DNA of 64,000 nucleotides from Toxorhynchites rutilus septentrionalis (taxonomy: Eukaryota > Arthropoda > Insecta > Diptera > Culicidae), in assembly GCF_029784135.1 (NCBI RefSeq), contig NC_073746.1, positions 105,090,661 to 105,154,660 of the forward strand, written 5' to 3'. The notes beneath the pieces are model-generated. The model saw only the letters and a program-made list of their open reading frames with translations. It made no database searches and was not told the DNA's origin. Each line of letters opens with the position of its first letter. Positions within the stretch are counted from its first letter, which is position 1. Positions 43,943 through 54,354 of the stretch are shown here, piece by piece. The translations under genes and the position numbers were made by a program.

Positions 43943-45820
43943 GTAGTTTGGCGATCGTTGGGCAAATTATAAAGTTCCTGTGGATGTGGCCCAGATGGTG
44001 AACGAGCTTCCCCGCCAATTGGATGATGATTATGCGTTCAATGTGTCTATCAAGAAGCACATGATCCATAAATCCAGTTATTTGTCCGGATACGTCAAGA
44101 AACGAACGGTTAAGGCTTGGCTTAACTATCTTGTCACCACACCGTTGTATCGACAGAACAACATTGTCATCAACGAAGAGAATCGGGTGAATATCGGACA
44201 AGTGCAGCAACCCGGATCACATCAGATTGATTTAGAGGTCATTGACCCTTCGAACGACACAGAGCTTCTGATCGGCCAACAACACACGCTCTTGTGGGAT
44301 GAAGACAAGTGCCTCGAGATCGCACCGGGGCAAAATCAAACTCCGCTCTCTATTATCTATGACGAGTATGCTGAAGAGTTGGCTTTCCCAGATATTTATC
44401 TGGGTCATCCGAGAACGTTCAGTTCTGAGGTTCGCGTAACTCCATTCATGATGGCTACCAGCGAAATTAGACGCCGTGATCGACGAGGGGCGAAGCCGGA
44501 ACATATTCTTTACATGGCGGTGAAGATCATGCGTTTAAGAGTATCTGAAGGGTTGAGGAACACCTTCAAATGCATGGGTACAGCCAATATTACGCGTGCT
44601 CAGTTGCAAGACAAAGCGTTTTTAGAGCAATGCATCGAGCATAACCTATCGTTTCTGAAATCTATTCCCAATTCCGTTCAATACTGGCAGCAAAGAAAAC
44701 GAGACGTCTTCGCTATGATTCGTCAATTGGGAAAGCCAACTATGTTTTTGACAATGAGCGCAAGCGAAGTTCGATGGTCGCACCTGCTTACCATATTGCA
44801 CAGATTGTCCAACGGGAGCAATGAGGCAGGTTTTTCAGATGTGATGCAACAACTTACTGCATTGCAACGAGCCACGCTTGTCAGCGAAGATCCGGTAACA
44901 TGTTGTGCATACTTCAACAAGCTGGTCAATGTGGTTATGATGTTACTCTCATCCACAAGATACAGTCCTTTCGGTGAATACTTTGTTGTTGATTACTTCA
45001 AACGCATAGAATTTCAACACCGTGGAAGTCCACATGCGCACATTCTTCTTTGGTTGGCCAACGATCCCCGTGAACAGATGTCGGAGAATATGCCTGGAAC
45101 TGTTAAGTTAATAGATTTCCTCTGCTCCGTTAGTTCTGAGAATTTACCTGAAACCTACAGCAATCAGGTACATCTAAATGGTATGAAGTTTGAGGCATGA
45201 TTACTAACTTATTTGGACATTATCAGGTTCATAAACATACCTTCACTTGCTTTAAACGCAATGATAAGCGGTGCCGGTTCAACATACCATACTGGCCGAT
45301 GGATCAAACTAGAGTTCTGATCCCAATCACGGCAGGTGATGGCAGACGAGATCAATTGAGTCGACGTGCTGCCAAAATGCGGGATACCCTAGAAACGAAG
45401 GTTTTCGACACTCTAGAAGCGTTCCTTGCTGACTCTAACTGCACTTTCGACTATTATCTCGATGTTATACGTTCGTCCATCCGCCGACCGACCGTCATTA
45501 TGAAACGTTCAATGACACAGCTTTGGAGCAATCCTTTCAACCCGTGGATCGCTAAGATACTGCGTTCCAACATGGATCTGCAGTTTGTCTTGGAGGAATT
45601 CTCTTGTGCTGCCTATGTCGTTGAGTACGTGAACAAAACGAATAAGGGTATAAGCAGTTTGCATCGCGAACTGATAAAACTCCAGGAAGAGCATCCTGAA
45701 CAGGACTACAACGGTTTGCTTAAAAAGGTCAGCATTAAAATGCTCAACACGGTGGAAATGTCTGCCCAGGAAGCTGCATGGTATATGCTTCGCCAACCAA
45801 TGTCGGAAGCTAGCCGTAAG
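43943..45820 (+). pseudogene. Helentron Rep (HUH nuclease) region
   Basis: Begins with the LAIVGQII...VPVDV strand, then LPRQLDDDYAFNV and YLSGYVKK, the Helitron-like N domain. A 1-bp loss near 43972 shifts the frame. The metal-binding motif is FQHRGSPHAHILLW (HAH). After the 59-bp intron 45168-45226 comes VHKHTFTC, then a cysteine, and the tyrosine motif CAAYVVEYVNKTNKG, which holds two tyrosines of the rolling-circle nuclease. Rep nicks one DNA strand at the element end to start rolling-circle transposition. Apart from the frameshift, the catalytic residues appear preserved. Confidence 0.85.
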
Positions 45821-45896
45821 GTAATGTGTTATCTTCATGTAAATTTCTCATAGTTACTAATTTTAACAATCAATATTTGTCATAATTTCACAATAG

Positions 45897-47950
45897 GTGG
45901 AATTTATTCCGACAATGTGGCCGCATCAGCGCATCAAATCCAGGAAACGGATAAAACAAATGGACGAAGAAGGGCTAGAGAATGATTCCACTGATGTATG
46001 GACTCTCAATATTATTCAACGATATGAATCGCGTGAAGGGATGGACGAGGTATGCTTGGTGGACTTTGCTGCCCATTATACAGAGGAAAGGGGCAGAAAG
46101 AACTCATATAAGATGCGAAGAATACCCCGTGTGCTGCGATGGTGCTCATACAGTATGGCGGAACTAGTTGAATATAAACGAGAAATGGTGTTACTTTTTC
46201 TGCCATTCAGGAATGAAGTCTGTGCTATTCTGGATCGCAACAAATTCCTTGCTCTGTATGAAGACAACGAGACGACTATTCTCGCCAAGCGTAAACATTA
46301 TGACTGCGAGATCAACCTGGATCAGGTCGTGGAGGAATACCTTCGCCTGTCTACTGCAAATGAAGAGCAGCAGGAGGTTGCTAGCAGTAAGCGTGATGAG
46401 TTCGCCCGTACGATCGTAATGGAGCCAAACAACGACGACATTCACAACTTGCCCACTGGACCCTTAGCGGCAGTTGTAAAGCAGCGCTCCCACCTCATGT
46501 CAAAGCAGGACTATTGTGCCATGGTGCGTGCTACTAATCCAGAGCAAAGGGATTTGATTTTACAACTAATCCACTCTCTATACAATTTTGATGGAGATGA
46601 GAAGCCCATGCAGATCTTCTTCACTGGACCTGCTGGATGTGGAAAAACATTCACACTCCGCATCCTGATGGAGACTGTCAATCGCTTCAGCCAAACACAA
46701 AACAGCCAGAACAACGCATATGTTGCATGTGCGTCAACTGGTAAAGCGGCCGTCGCCATTGGTGGAACTACGGTCCATTCAGCTTTCCGTATCACGATGT
46801 CCAGGAGAAACTGCACGAAGCTGTGTCCCGAAACATTGCAGCTGTACCGTAGCGCTTTTTCCAAAATTCACGTTGTCATCATCGACGAAGTAAGCATGAT
46901 TGGTGCTGATGTGCTGAACACTATCCACGTTCGCCTCCAGGAAATAACGGGAAATTTGCGGTGATCTTAGGCAGTTACCTCCAGTTAACGCGCGACCAGT
47001 GTATAAACCTCGTGCCAATTCGATGCACGGTGCAGTGTTGTGGCAATCACTTTCCTTCCCGTTGATCAGAATGATGCGACAAGCAAATGCACAGTTCTCC
47101 TCTATACTAACAAAGATTGGGAATGGGGAACCACTCACTCTAGAGGAAACTGAGCTTATCGAAAGCAGGTTCCGAACAGCTGAATGGTGTAAGCAAAACG
47201 TTCCTGGTGCAGTGCGTCTCTTCCATCGAAACGCTGATGTTGAACGGTACAACTCAGAAGCGTTGGTAGACCGAGACACAGTAGACTGTGTGGCTGACGA
47301 TATTTATTCCGGATACAGGAACGCTACTCAACTAGCTAGTGCACGCTCCAAGGTAAACAAGATGAGTGTCGTGGAGACTGGCGGTCTGCCATATCTACTA
47401 CGTCTTGCAGTTGGAGCACCGTTTATGATCACCACCAATGTCGACGTTGAAGATGGCATCGTGAACGGCGCAATCGGTGAGCTGAAGTATTTGGAGCACA
47501 ATGAAGATGACCCACAACAGTCCATTGTCAAGCTTTGGATGGAATTCGAGAATGACTCCATTGGGAAGACCCTTCGAATAAAATCGAGACCAGCTGTTTA
47601 CGCTAAACCTGGCATACTTCAACCTGAATGGACTCCGATCAGCAAGCGGACAGCAAATGTCACTCTAAGCTCTAACGTCAAATGCAAACGAATCCAATTT
47701 CCTGTGGTGAGTGCAAGTGCCCTTACCGTACACAAGTCTCAAGGTGGCACATTTTCGGAGATTGTGTACGAGTACGAAAAGGGACAAGAACAACAATTAG
47801 TGTATGTTGGGTTATCCAGGGTAACCGCACTTGAGGGACTCTACCTAACCAATGCCAAAGGATTGTTCAAATTTCACCACGCGAAGGGAACCACGTCACC
47901 AAGGATCCAGGAACTACGGACGGAGCTTCAACGTTTGTCCAATCACCGGT
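45897..47950 (+). pseudogene. Helentron PIF1-like helicase, internal deletion
   Basis: The exon opens VEFIPTMWPHQRIKSRK. Walker A is FFTGPAGCGKT (about 46617-46650) and Walker B is VVIIDEVSM. The frame ends at 46964 after EITGNLR, while the next frame picks up at GDLRQLPPVNARPVYKP. The residues between, normally PFGG...FIGD, are deleted and the frame is shifted, so motif III is cut off from motif II. Later motifs are intact: VSASALTVHKSQGGTF (motif V) and LVYVGLSRVTALEGLYL (motif VI). The helicase would unwind the donor strand during transposition. Confidence 0.88.
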
Positions 47951-47999
47951 TGCGTACCATCGGACAAGAGATCATCGAAATGATAGAGACCCGCAGCTC

Positions 48000-48720
48000 T
48001 GCGTGCAAGATGATGAGTATAAATGTGCAAAGTCTCCATGCGCACTCATCAGACGTCTCCTCCGATCATGTCATAACCCGGGTGGACTTGCTGGCGTTGA
48101 GTGAAACGTGGCTGAACGATGATGCATCAGTTGAAATATCAGGGTTCACGTGCATCAATAAATCGAAACGAGCTAGTGCAAGAGCTGGTGGCGTTGCGAT
48201 TTACAAAAATAATGTTGGGTTTGTTAACGCTATTCCGCATACCATCGATAAGCTTAACGAAAGTTATGATGCCCTACTTCAAGTAGCCGATGAACATGGC
48301 GACGTTTGTGCTGCTGAAATCACCATTAATAACACCAGTGCGCTGCTTTTTTGTGTGTACATTTCACCAGGTATAATATTCGAGACATCATAACCTAAAA
48401 ATAAAAATAACTATATTGCCACCGTTAAACAGAAAAAATACATCATGACGCGTCACCTGATGATGTATTCAAAATCAACCATGCCCCTCGTTGTCACCGG
48501 GGATTTCAACATTGATGTTTCGAAGCAGGAGAATGTCGAATTTATCGATTTCATGTTGAAATACCTGCATTTGACTTTAGCGTCTGATCCCTCCCTCGCA
48601 ACTACCAACGGAGGTTCTTGCATCGATCTGACGTTCACCAGGAATGTGCGAGCGGAATGTAAGAGATATTGCTCATACTTCTCATACCACAGACCTATTC
48701 TAACAGTACTGGAAACATAA
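48000..48720 (+). pseudogene. Helentron C-terminal APE-type endonuclease
   Basis: In the same frame as the helicase C-terminus: MMSINVQSLHAH (Asn), LLALSETWLND (Glu) and GGVAIYKNN. A short intron-like gap follows (48371-48432, GT...CAG; the phase does not fit cleanly, so a frameshift may be present). Then VVTGDFNIDVSK (Asp/Asn) and SYFSYHRPIL, where the family has SDH; the aspartate is tyrosine here. This fusion is what separates Helentrons from classical Helitrons. The enzyme is probably disabled. Confidence 0.85.
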
Positions 48721-48940
48721 AATTGTGGTATGTTTTACAACTTACACAAAGAAATTACTATTTATTCATTCATTCTCCGTATATATTTTCATCATCTCAT
48801 ACATACAGAACGCAGGAGCTCGTTCAGGTCAACAGAGGGCGGATTCCAACATATTACATTCCACTTCTATCGTGATACGCATCATCCAAGGACTAATCAC
48901 TGGTGGAGTGAACAAACAATACCTAACAATCAAACAAAAC
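48721..48940 (+). other. Spacer between Helentron ORF and histone stem-loop
   Basis: Probably contains the Helentron 3' end and the start of histone 3' UTR sequence. AACAAACAATACC just before the stem-loop looks like mosquito histone 3' UTR. No frame with a domain is visible. Confidence 0.4.
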
Positions 48941-48960
48941 GGCTCTTTTCAGAGCCACCA
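48941..48960 (+). terminator. Histone mRNA 3' stem-loop, canonical
   Basis: GGCTCTTTTCAGAGCC followed by ACCA is an exact metazoan histone 3' stem-loop with its flank. AAAGAG in ATTATCAAAGAG downstream resembles the purine-rich U7 histone downstream element. No intact histone gene precedes it; the nearest same-strand histone sequence is the H4 fragment at 41240, beyond the Helentron. Confidence 0.9.
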
Positions 48961-49030
48961 AATCATTATCAAAGAGTTTAACAATATAGTTTCTCAAACG
49001 TATCCAAAATCAGCATGTGGCAGATAGCCT

Positions 49031-49076
49031 AACGTAATCCTACGTCAACTATGCGGTCGTGTCTCAGACACAACCC
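49031..49076 (+). repeat. Palindrome/hairpin 3' end (unit 6)
   Basis: ACGTAATCCTACGTCAACTATGC is followed by a hairpin GGTCGTGTC-TCA-GACACAACC. This is the same end module as at 3693-3733 and 15010-15050, here 70 bp downstream of a canonical histone stem-loop. It looks like the 3' end of an H4-type unit whose body was separated by the Helentron. Confidence 0.65.
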
Positions 49077-49099
49077 TCCTGTGACTTTTTCCTTTCCAA

Positions 49100-49437
49100 T
49101 CGTGCTTCATTGTATTTCGCTGCTGCTCTGGTTGCCCGTTTTCGTCGGTACGATTTGAGGAGCACAAAATGGACCAATCAGAAATGGGCACATAGTGCAT
49201 TTGGACAAAGCTTGTTATTTCACAATTATTCAATTATTTATCTCAAGAAAAATGAAATGTTATTCGTTATGATAGATGCGTAGATATATTTCCTATCAAT
49301 TGATGCAAAAACCTTTGCGATCTATTGAGAAATGCTCGAGTTATAAGCGTTCCAAATCTTGCATTTTTTCCTACTTGTTCTGTGCCTAGATTTCCATTTC
49401 ACCCCCTATATCTTCCGGTTAGACGTAGTCCTACGTC
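49100..49437 (-). repeat. Palindrome unit 7 (5' part, minus strand)
   Basis: On the minus strand it opens GACGTAGGACTACGTCTAAC (49437-49418) and follows the sequence of unit 3 (GGAAGATATAGGGGG, GCTTATAACTCGAGCATT, AATAATTGTGAAAT). A CCAAT-type box (GATTGGTCC, about 49180) follows, as in units 3 to 5. It runs up to the hairpin end of unit 6, so two units abut in opposite orientation. Confidence 0.65.
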
Positions 49438-49562
49438 AAAAAGAAAGTGTTATGTTTAAACTTGTAAAAACTTGTAGAAATACTGTAAAATAGAATGTGT
49501 GCTATGGAATAAGTGTCTAATTAGTTATCAGCCAGTTAATTCCCCATTCGGTCCGGTCCGGA

Positions 49563-49636
49563 ATTTTCCATTTACTTCACATCGCACGCGGCACTGGGCC
49601 GCTCGGAACATTCCGTGGAAACGCATTCTCTCCTAA
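49563..49636 (+). repeat. Fragment related to the Bel/Pao LTR
   Basis: About 75 bp (GGAATTTTCCATTT..., CGCGGCACTGGGCCGCTCGGA..., GAAACGCATTCTCTCCTA) match the minus strand of the LTR part 34263-34342 with a few differences. It is in the opposite orientation to the full element, and cut at 49634-49636 (TAA) by the next element. Confidence 0.75.
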
Positions 49637-50140
49637 AGCCTGGTTTAGAGTTCCCGTGAACGTGAACTTGAACAGGTGGTGGAATAGTACGATCATTTCA
49701 CGGTGAACTACATTGCGAACAAACAACTAAAAAAATCGTGGTGAATAGAATGATTTTGTTCACGTTCACGTTCACGTTCATATTAAAAGTTCGGCAGTAA
49801 ACGTGAAGTAAATAAACATCGATCTTCAATAAAGTAATTCGGATAAAATATACAGTTGTTCACGAATCAACCCGAAGCAACGAAGTTTTTCAACCCGCGC
49901 AATGATCCGATTGATTGAAATTGCATCCATATCAAAATTTTCATTGAAAACATGAGAATTGCTAAACATATCCTTTTAAGTTCACGGTGAAATAATTTTC
50001 AGAATGCCTTGGGACATTTGAACGTGAACATGAACGGGGAAATATTTTGACGTCTATATTCACCACTGTTTTCATGTTCACGTTCACCGAAGTCGGTGAA
50101 CTATGGTGAGTTCACCAACATCTCGATTCCACGGTGGAAA
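49637..50140. repeat. GTGAAC-rich MITE-like element
   Basis: Left end AGCCTGGTTTAGAGTTCCCG follows a TAA at 49634-49636 and resembles the foldback ends at 28363 (AGGCTGATTTAGACG). Inside, GTGAACGTGAAC (49657) and inverted GTTCACGTTCACGTTCACG (about 49759) recur again near 50023 and 50083. The right terminus was not found. Confidence 0.5.
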
Positions 50141-50149
50141 TTCAGAATC

Positions 50150-50815
50150 GTTGTGAAATATTGAATTAATCCACTTTTATCAATATGAATTGTGTTTAAA
50201 CATGTTTTTCAACTAGAAAATGTTTTTTTTTATCTACTTACGTTTAGTGTCTTTAGGGTAATTCGTGAACTTTTTTTATAATTTCTGCGGTTACACGTGA
50301 GTGCTGTAACTATAGTTTGTAAGTAGTTTAAGTTAAATATTAAGTTCACATTTTAACTATTGTTTTAATCTGTTTACCTGCATAACTTTTTACTAATAGA
50401 AATATAACGATTTTTACAACTAATTTTAATATTGAAATAAATAATTCCGTTCAATCAGGAGACTTTCGTTTTTCTGCAACCTTTTATCTGCACGTATCAA
50501 TTCTATCTTTTATACCTATTGTTTTTCAAAAATGGGTATATTGCGATGTTTAAGTAGTAGTGAGAAGTACAAGGCCTGCAACTTCTAGGTAGGACGGGGC
50601 AAACCTACACTGAAATTTGTTTTTCATCCTGATGATGGTTAGTTGCAGCTATGGTCGCAACAGATATGTTATGTGAAAAACCTCAGCTTTCAAGAATTAA
50701 AAATATAAAAAATATAGCATTCTCTATCTTTAACCATGTAAACTATACAAAAAATATAATCAATAATTACGAAAATTAAATCTATTTTTATCACATTTGT
50801 AATTTTTGTTCAAAA
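50150..50815. other. No gene recognised
   Basis: AT-rich, short frames, no obvious repeats. Confidence 0.45.
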
Positions 50816-50830
50816 GCAGACTCATTTACT

Positions 50831-51045
50831 TCAAATGTCGATCATCTAAATCGGTCCAGTAGTTCAAAAGACGTGAATGTTTCAAAAAAACCCTTTTTGG
50901 AAAAAGGGGATTTTTGGGCCAATCTGAAATGGGAACAGGAAATGGAAAAAATAAAAAAAGGGTCTATAATAACGAAAAGGAACAATGCTACAAATTATCG
51001 CGAAAATCTAAGAACCACTATATCGGTTCGGCATGGAATGGCTGT
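50831..51045 (+). repeat. Partial copy of the 23715-24430 element
   Basis: TCGATCATCTAAATCGGTCC, then AGTTCAAAAG, GGAAAAAGGGGATTTTT and GCGAAAATCTAAGAACCACT followed by ATATCGGTTCGGCATGGAAT align with 24205-24430. Only the right half is present. Confidence 0.75.
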
Positions 51046-53060
51046 AGTGGCGAAGATAGCATTGAACCATTCAGTTACGGAACGAAAATACGGAACTCTT
51101 ATAGGAGGGAGGATTCTCTATTCGGAAATGGACATCGAACAAACGAAAGGTCTTACAAAGGATTGATGCCGATCGCATTGGCACTCAATCGAGTATTGGA
51201 TTTGATTCTGAGGATACTGTTGAAACTGGCGTTTGTTGGGAACAAGAGTCGAATCGAAGTGCGATCACTTAATTATTCGGTGATTCTTTTCATTTACACG
51301 GCAATGGAACAGGAGTTTATTTCTCAGCCATATCTCAATTATTTGATCTCTTATGGGATCAAATGTAACAATTGTAATAATAGGCAAAATATTGATGCAA
51401 GAGCTGTGGCGGGAAATTTGTTCTTGAAATGAAGAAGTTCCTTATAATATGATGCAAAGGGTAAAATCTCTACCGTCAACTTTCCCAGGTATCAAGTATT
51501 CGTATCCAACGATGCGCCTTTTTTCCTAATACTGATGTTCACTTCCACTCATTCGCAGGTGCATCAGAATTAGCCTACGGAGCACCCGCCTTCGGTCGTT
51601 CAGTGAATCCAGAAGGCAATGTGTGTGTCTCTTTAATGGCTGCAAAAATCAGAGTTGTATCTCTCAAAAGACTATCTTTACCCAATCTCGCAATTGAAAG
51701 GTCAGAACATAGTAAACGAATCTAAAACGCAATGTAAATTAATTGTTATGATGAGATGATGATAAATTTCGATTTATCTCATCCACCACGATAATGACCA
51801 AACTCTGCTCAACCTTAACCACTGAGAATGGAAACAAAAACACATCGACTCATTGCTCATTCTACGCCTTACTCGTGTCGAATAGGTTACGTGCTCAAGG
51901 TACAAAGTAGAAAAAGACATTTGTGTTTGCGTCAAACTGGTTGACATCGTTTGTCTTTCTCCCGTCGCCAGTAGACACCACTAGCGGGGGAGGAGCGGGT
52001 GTTAAGGAGAAAAGCCAAGGATTTGCGGTCCCACTCTATGTGCTGCAAGCAATCCAACAGTTTCCATCTCCTCCCAGCATGATTTTCGCCAGTGCTCTAT
52101 AGAATGGAATGATTTCATGTCCTTTGAAGATCAACGCTTGAATGGAGAAATACTTGACCTTGTGGTTTGAGTTAATGACAAAACATAAACTCACCTTGAT
52201 GAGAAAGAAAATAATTGAAACATTTATGTTAGCATCCCTGAACCACTTCTAGCCCATTAATCGAATGGAAATAACTTTAAGTCGAGCACTATCGATGGCA
52301 TTCTCTGGAAAGACATCAAATTTAAACTCAAACCATAACGGTAAAATGAAACAGTATACGACTAAATTTAGCTGCTTCCTCATGAAAACCAATGTTCTCT
52401 CAAAGCACCAACGAAAAGTGGGGAGATCAATGATATAATTTCATGTTTTTCCCATCTTGGGTCTCATTTTTCATGTTTCATTAAATTACTCAGATTATTG
52501 TCCCAGGAGGCTCTAATTACTTCAGGCCGCCGGAGAGATAGTGTCGACCACTTTTACGATAGGAGCGGCATTAACCGACGAAGGAACGAAAGTTATAAGA
52601 GGTTGATGCGGAAAGGTGATATCATCAGTAAAATTTCAAGCCTCTCTGACCTTCTTTTGTTGCCAGCAGTATACTGAAGCCATGATAACGGATGAACCCA
52701 TTCGTTATAGGAATTTCCCAAGAGTATTAAAATGTTGCGGATTAAAGATTGGATGAGTTTTTCATCTATTCGCCATATATGTAACGTGAAACGACGCTTC
52801 AGTCACAGGCAGAGACATAATTCATCGTTGTAGAGTTTATTGATTTAATTAAAGTTCTCGGTATGACAATGAAATAGAAAGGATAGGAATGGTTGACATT
52901 CAATTTCCATACTAATTGGACATAAAAAGATTAACGAGTAAAGTGCAACATCTGAATGTTAGAGATATTTTTCAAAAACTGTAAAATCATCAAAGCGTTG
53001 TATCAATTCTTTCTAATTTTTTTGAGTTTTTCATATATGTGTCGACATCGTGCCTTTCCT
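51046..53060. other. No gene recognised
   Basis: A frame of 172 residues (50914-51432) and smaller ones lack any recognisable domain and partly overlap repeat sequence. No tRNA-like, tandem or clear inverted repeat is visible in about 2 kb. Confidence 0.4.
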
Positions 53061-53234
53061 CATACTAAACGGTGTTCGGATCAAAAAGTGTTCAAACTAA
53101 ATTGCGTGTAAATCGATTATTTGTTTATTAAAAAATCAAAGTATCTTTCTTTTTGAAGTACAATATGTATAAAAGAAGGAAAAATACTCAGTTAAGATTC
53201 CGGTCAACCTAGTCAAAATTGGCGAGTCTTTCGT

Positions 53235-54195
53235 TTGACGACTGCCATCCACCTTATCCACTTTCTTCGCCGCAGAACGCCAGTTTGCTTTGAACTGCTT
53301 CTCGCTGCTAACAGTTTTTTGGGTCTTCTTAAGGTTCTGCTTAACTATCGCTCAATATTTTTCGATTGGGCGAAGTTCTGGTGTGTTGGGAGGGATCTTA
53401 TCCTTGGGCACAACCTGCATCTTGTTAGCGGCATACCACTCCATGGCCTTTTTTCCATAATGGCAGGATGATAAATCCGGCCAAAACAGCACAGACAAGT
53501 CATGTTTCTTCAGGAAAGGCAGCAAACGCTTTTGAAGACACTCTTTCACGTAAATTTCCTGGTTGACGGTCCCGGTTGCAACGAAAATTTCGCTTTTCAA
53601 GCCACAGGTACAGATAGCCTACCAAATGAGACATTTCCTGGCAAACTTTGATAGTTTAATGCTTGAAAATGTCTGCCACCTTTCCCCTTCCGGTTGCTGT
53701 ATAATACTCTTGACCAGGAAGCTGTCTGAAGTCTGCCTTGACGTAGGTTTCGTCTTCCATTACCACGCAATCAAACTTTGTCAACAATGTCGTATACAGC
53801 TTCCGAGATCTTGTTTTTGCCGTGAGGTTTTGCTTATCGTTGCGATTTGGAGTCACTACCTTCTTATAAGTCGATAGTCCGGATCGTTTTTTAGCTTCAT
53901 GCACGGTTGGAGACGATATTCCCAACTTATTTGCGACATCTCGAACAGAGAGGTTGGGGTTGCGCTTGAAAGCGCTAGCCACTCTTCTGTTCGTCACTGC
54001 GGCTCCCGGCTTTCGATTTCGCCCAGATCCAGCCTTTCTAGTTGTCGACAAACGTTCCCCGAACACTTTTATTACTTTGGTGACGGTTGATTTGGCCACA
54101 TTCAACGATTTTGCTATTTCTGCGTGCGTGTAGTTTGGATTTTCACGACGCATGTACAAAAATTTGATTCGTCGCTCCTCTTGCTTTGACGCCAT
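53235..54195 (-). pseudogene. DD37E transposase, several lesions
   Basis: Start MASKQEERRIKFLYMRR at 54195 (an in-frame upstream Met at 54228 is less likely). Paired HTH with AEIAKSLNVAKSTVTKVI and SVRDVANKLGISSPTV. First catalytic block VMEDETYVKADF, then a frameshift at about 53656 after KVADIFKH, and a TAG about 12 codons later. The second catalytic block FWPDLSSCHYG and the glutamate block PNTPELRPIEKY are in the next frame with 37 residues between D and E. A TGA replaces the tryptophan after EKY at 53350. Not functional. Confidence 0.92.
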
Positions 54196-54240
54196 TTTGA
54201 TAACTAAAGATCTAATGTCAAAATCCAAATAGAGGCATCA

Positions 54241-54262
54241 TTCTACACACACACACACACCT
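54241..54262. repeat. (CA)n microsatellite
   Basis: A short run of about ten CA units inside the right end of the transposon. Confidence 0.9.
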
Positions 54263-54354
54263 ACAAAATGAGGGGTGATCAGGTTTTTTATATGAATGAT
54301 TAGAAAAAATACGGCGAATTTAAGTTGACCACTTTTTGATCCGAACACCCTTTA

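Larger units (their letters stand above)
41632..48720 (+). mobile_element. Helentron (Rep-helicase-endonuclease)
   Basis: A rolling-circle element of the Helitron superfamily. A fused APE-type endonuclease after the helicase marks it as a Helentron. Coding segments with plausible introns: 41632-41812; about 43290-43871; 43943-45167; 45227-45820; 45897-48370; 48433-48720. Several introns have GT-AG ends, and two have TACTAA-type branch words (45201, 45855). Domains in order: CxxC region, Rep with the HxH motif, PIF1-like helicase, endonuclease. It is inactive: there is a 1-bp frameshift near 43972, a deletion with frameshift at about 46955 inside the helicase, and a changed SDH block. I could not locate its termini; an H4 fragment and a histone stem-loop lie just outside. 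Confidence 0.88.
53068..54352 (-). mobile_element. ITmD37E transposon, second family
   Basis: 1,285 bp with terminal inverted repeats: AAcGGTGTTCGGATCAAAAA left, AAGGGTGTTCGGATCAAAAA (right, reversed). It is flanked by TA at 53066-53067 and 54353-54354. The transposase gene is on the minus strand and broken. The ends differ from those of the 9750 and 57997 copies, so this is a separate DD37E lineage. Confidence 0.92.

Noticed and set aside
49031..49437. A single element with palindromes at both ends
   Set aside because: The hairpin end here has the orientation of a + strand unit end, while the right palindrome opens a - strand unit; two abutting units explain it better.
50914..51432. 172-aa plus-strand ORF
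   Set aside because: Its 5' third lies in the repeat shared with 24205-24430, and no domain is visible in the rest.
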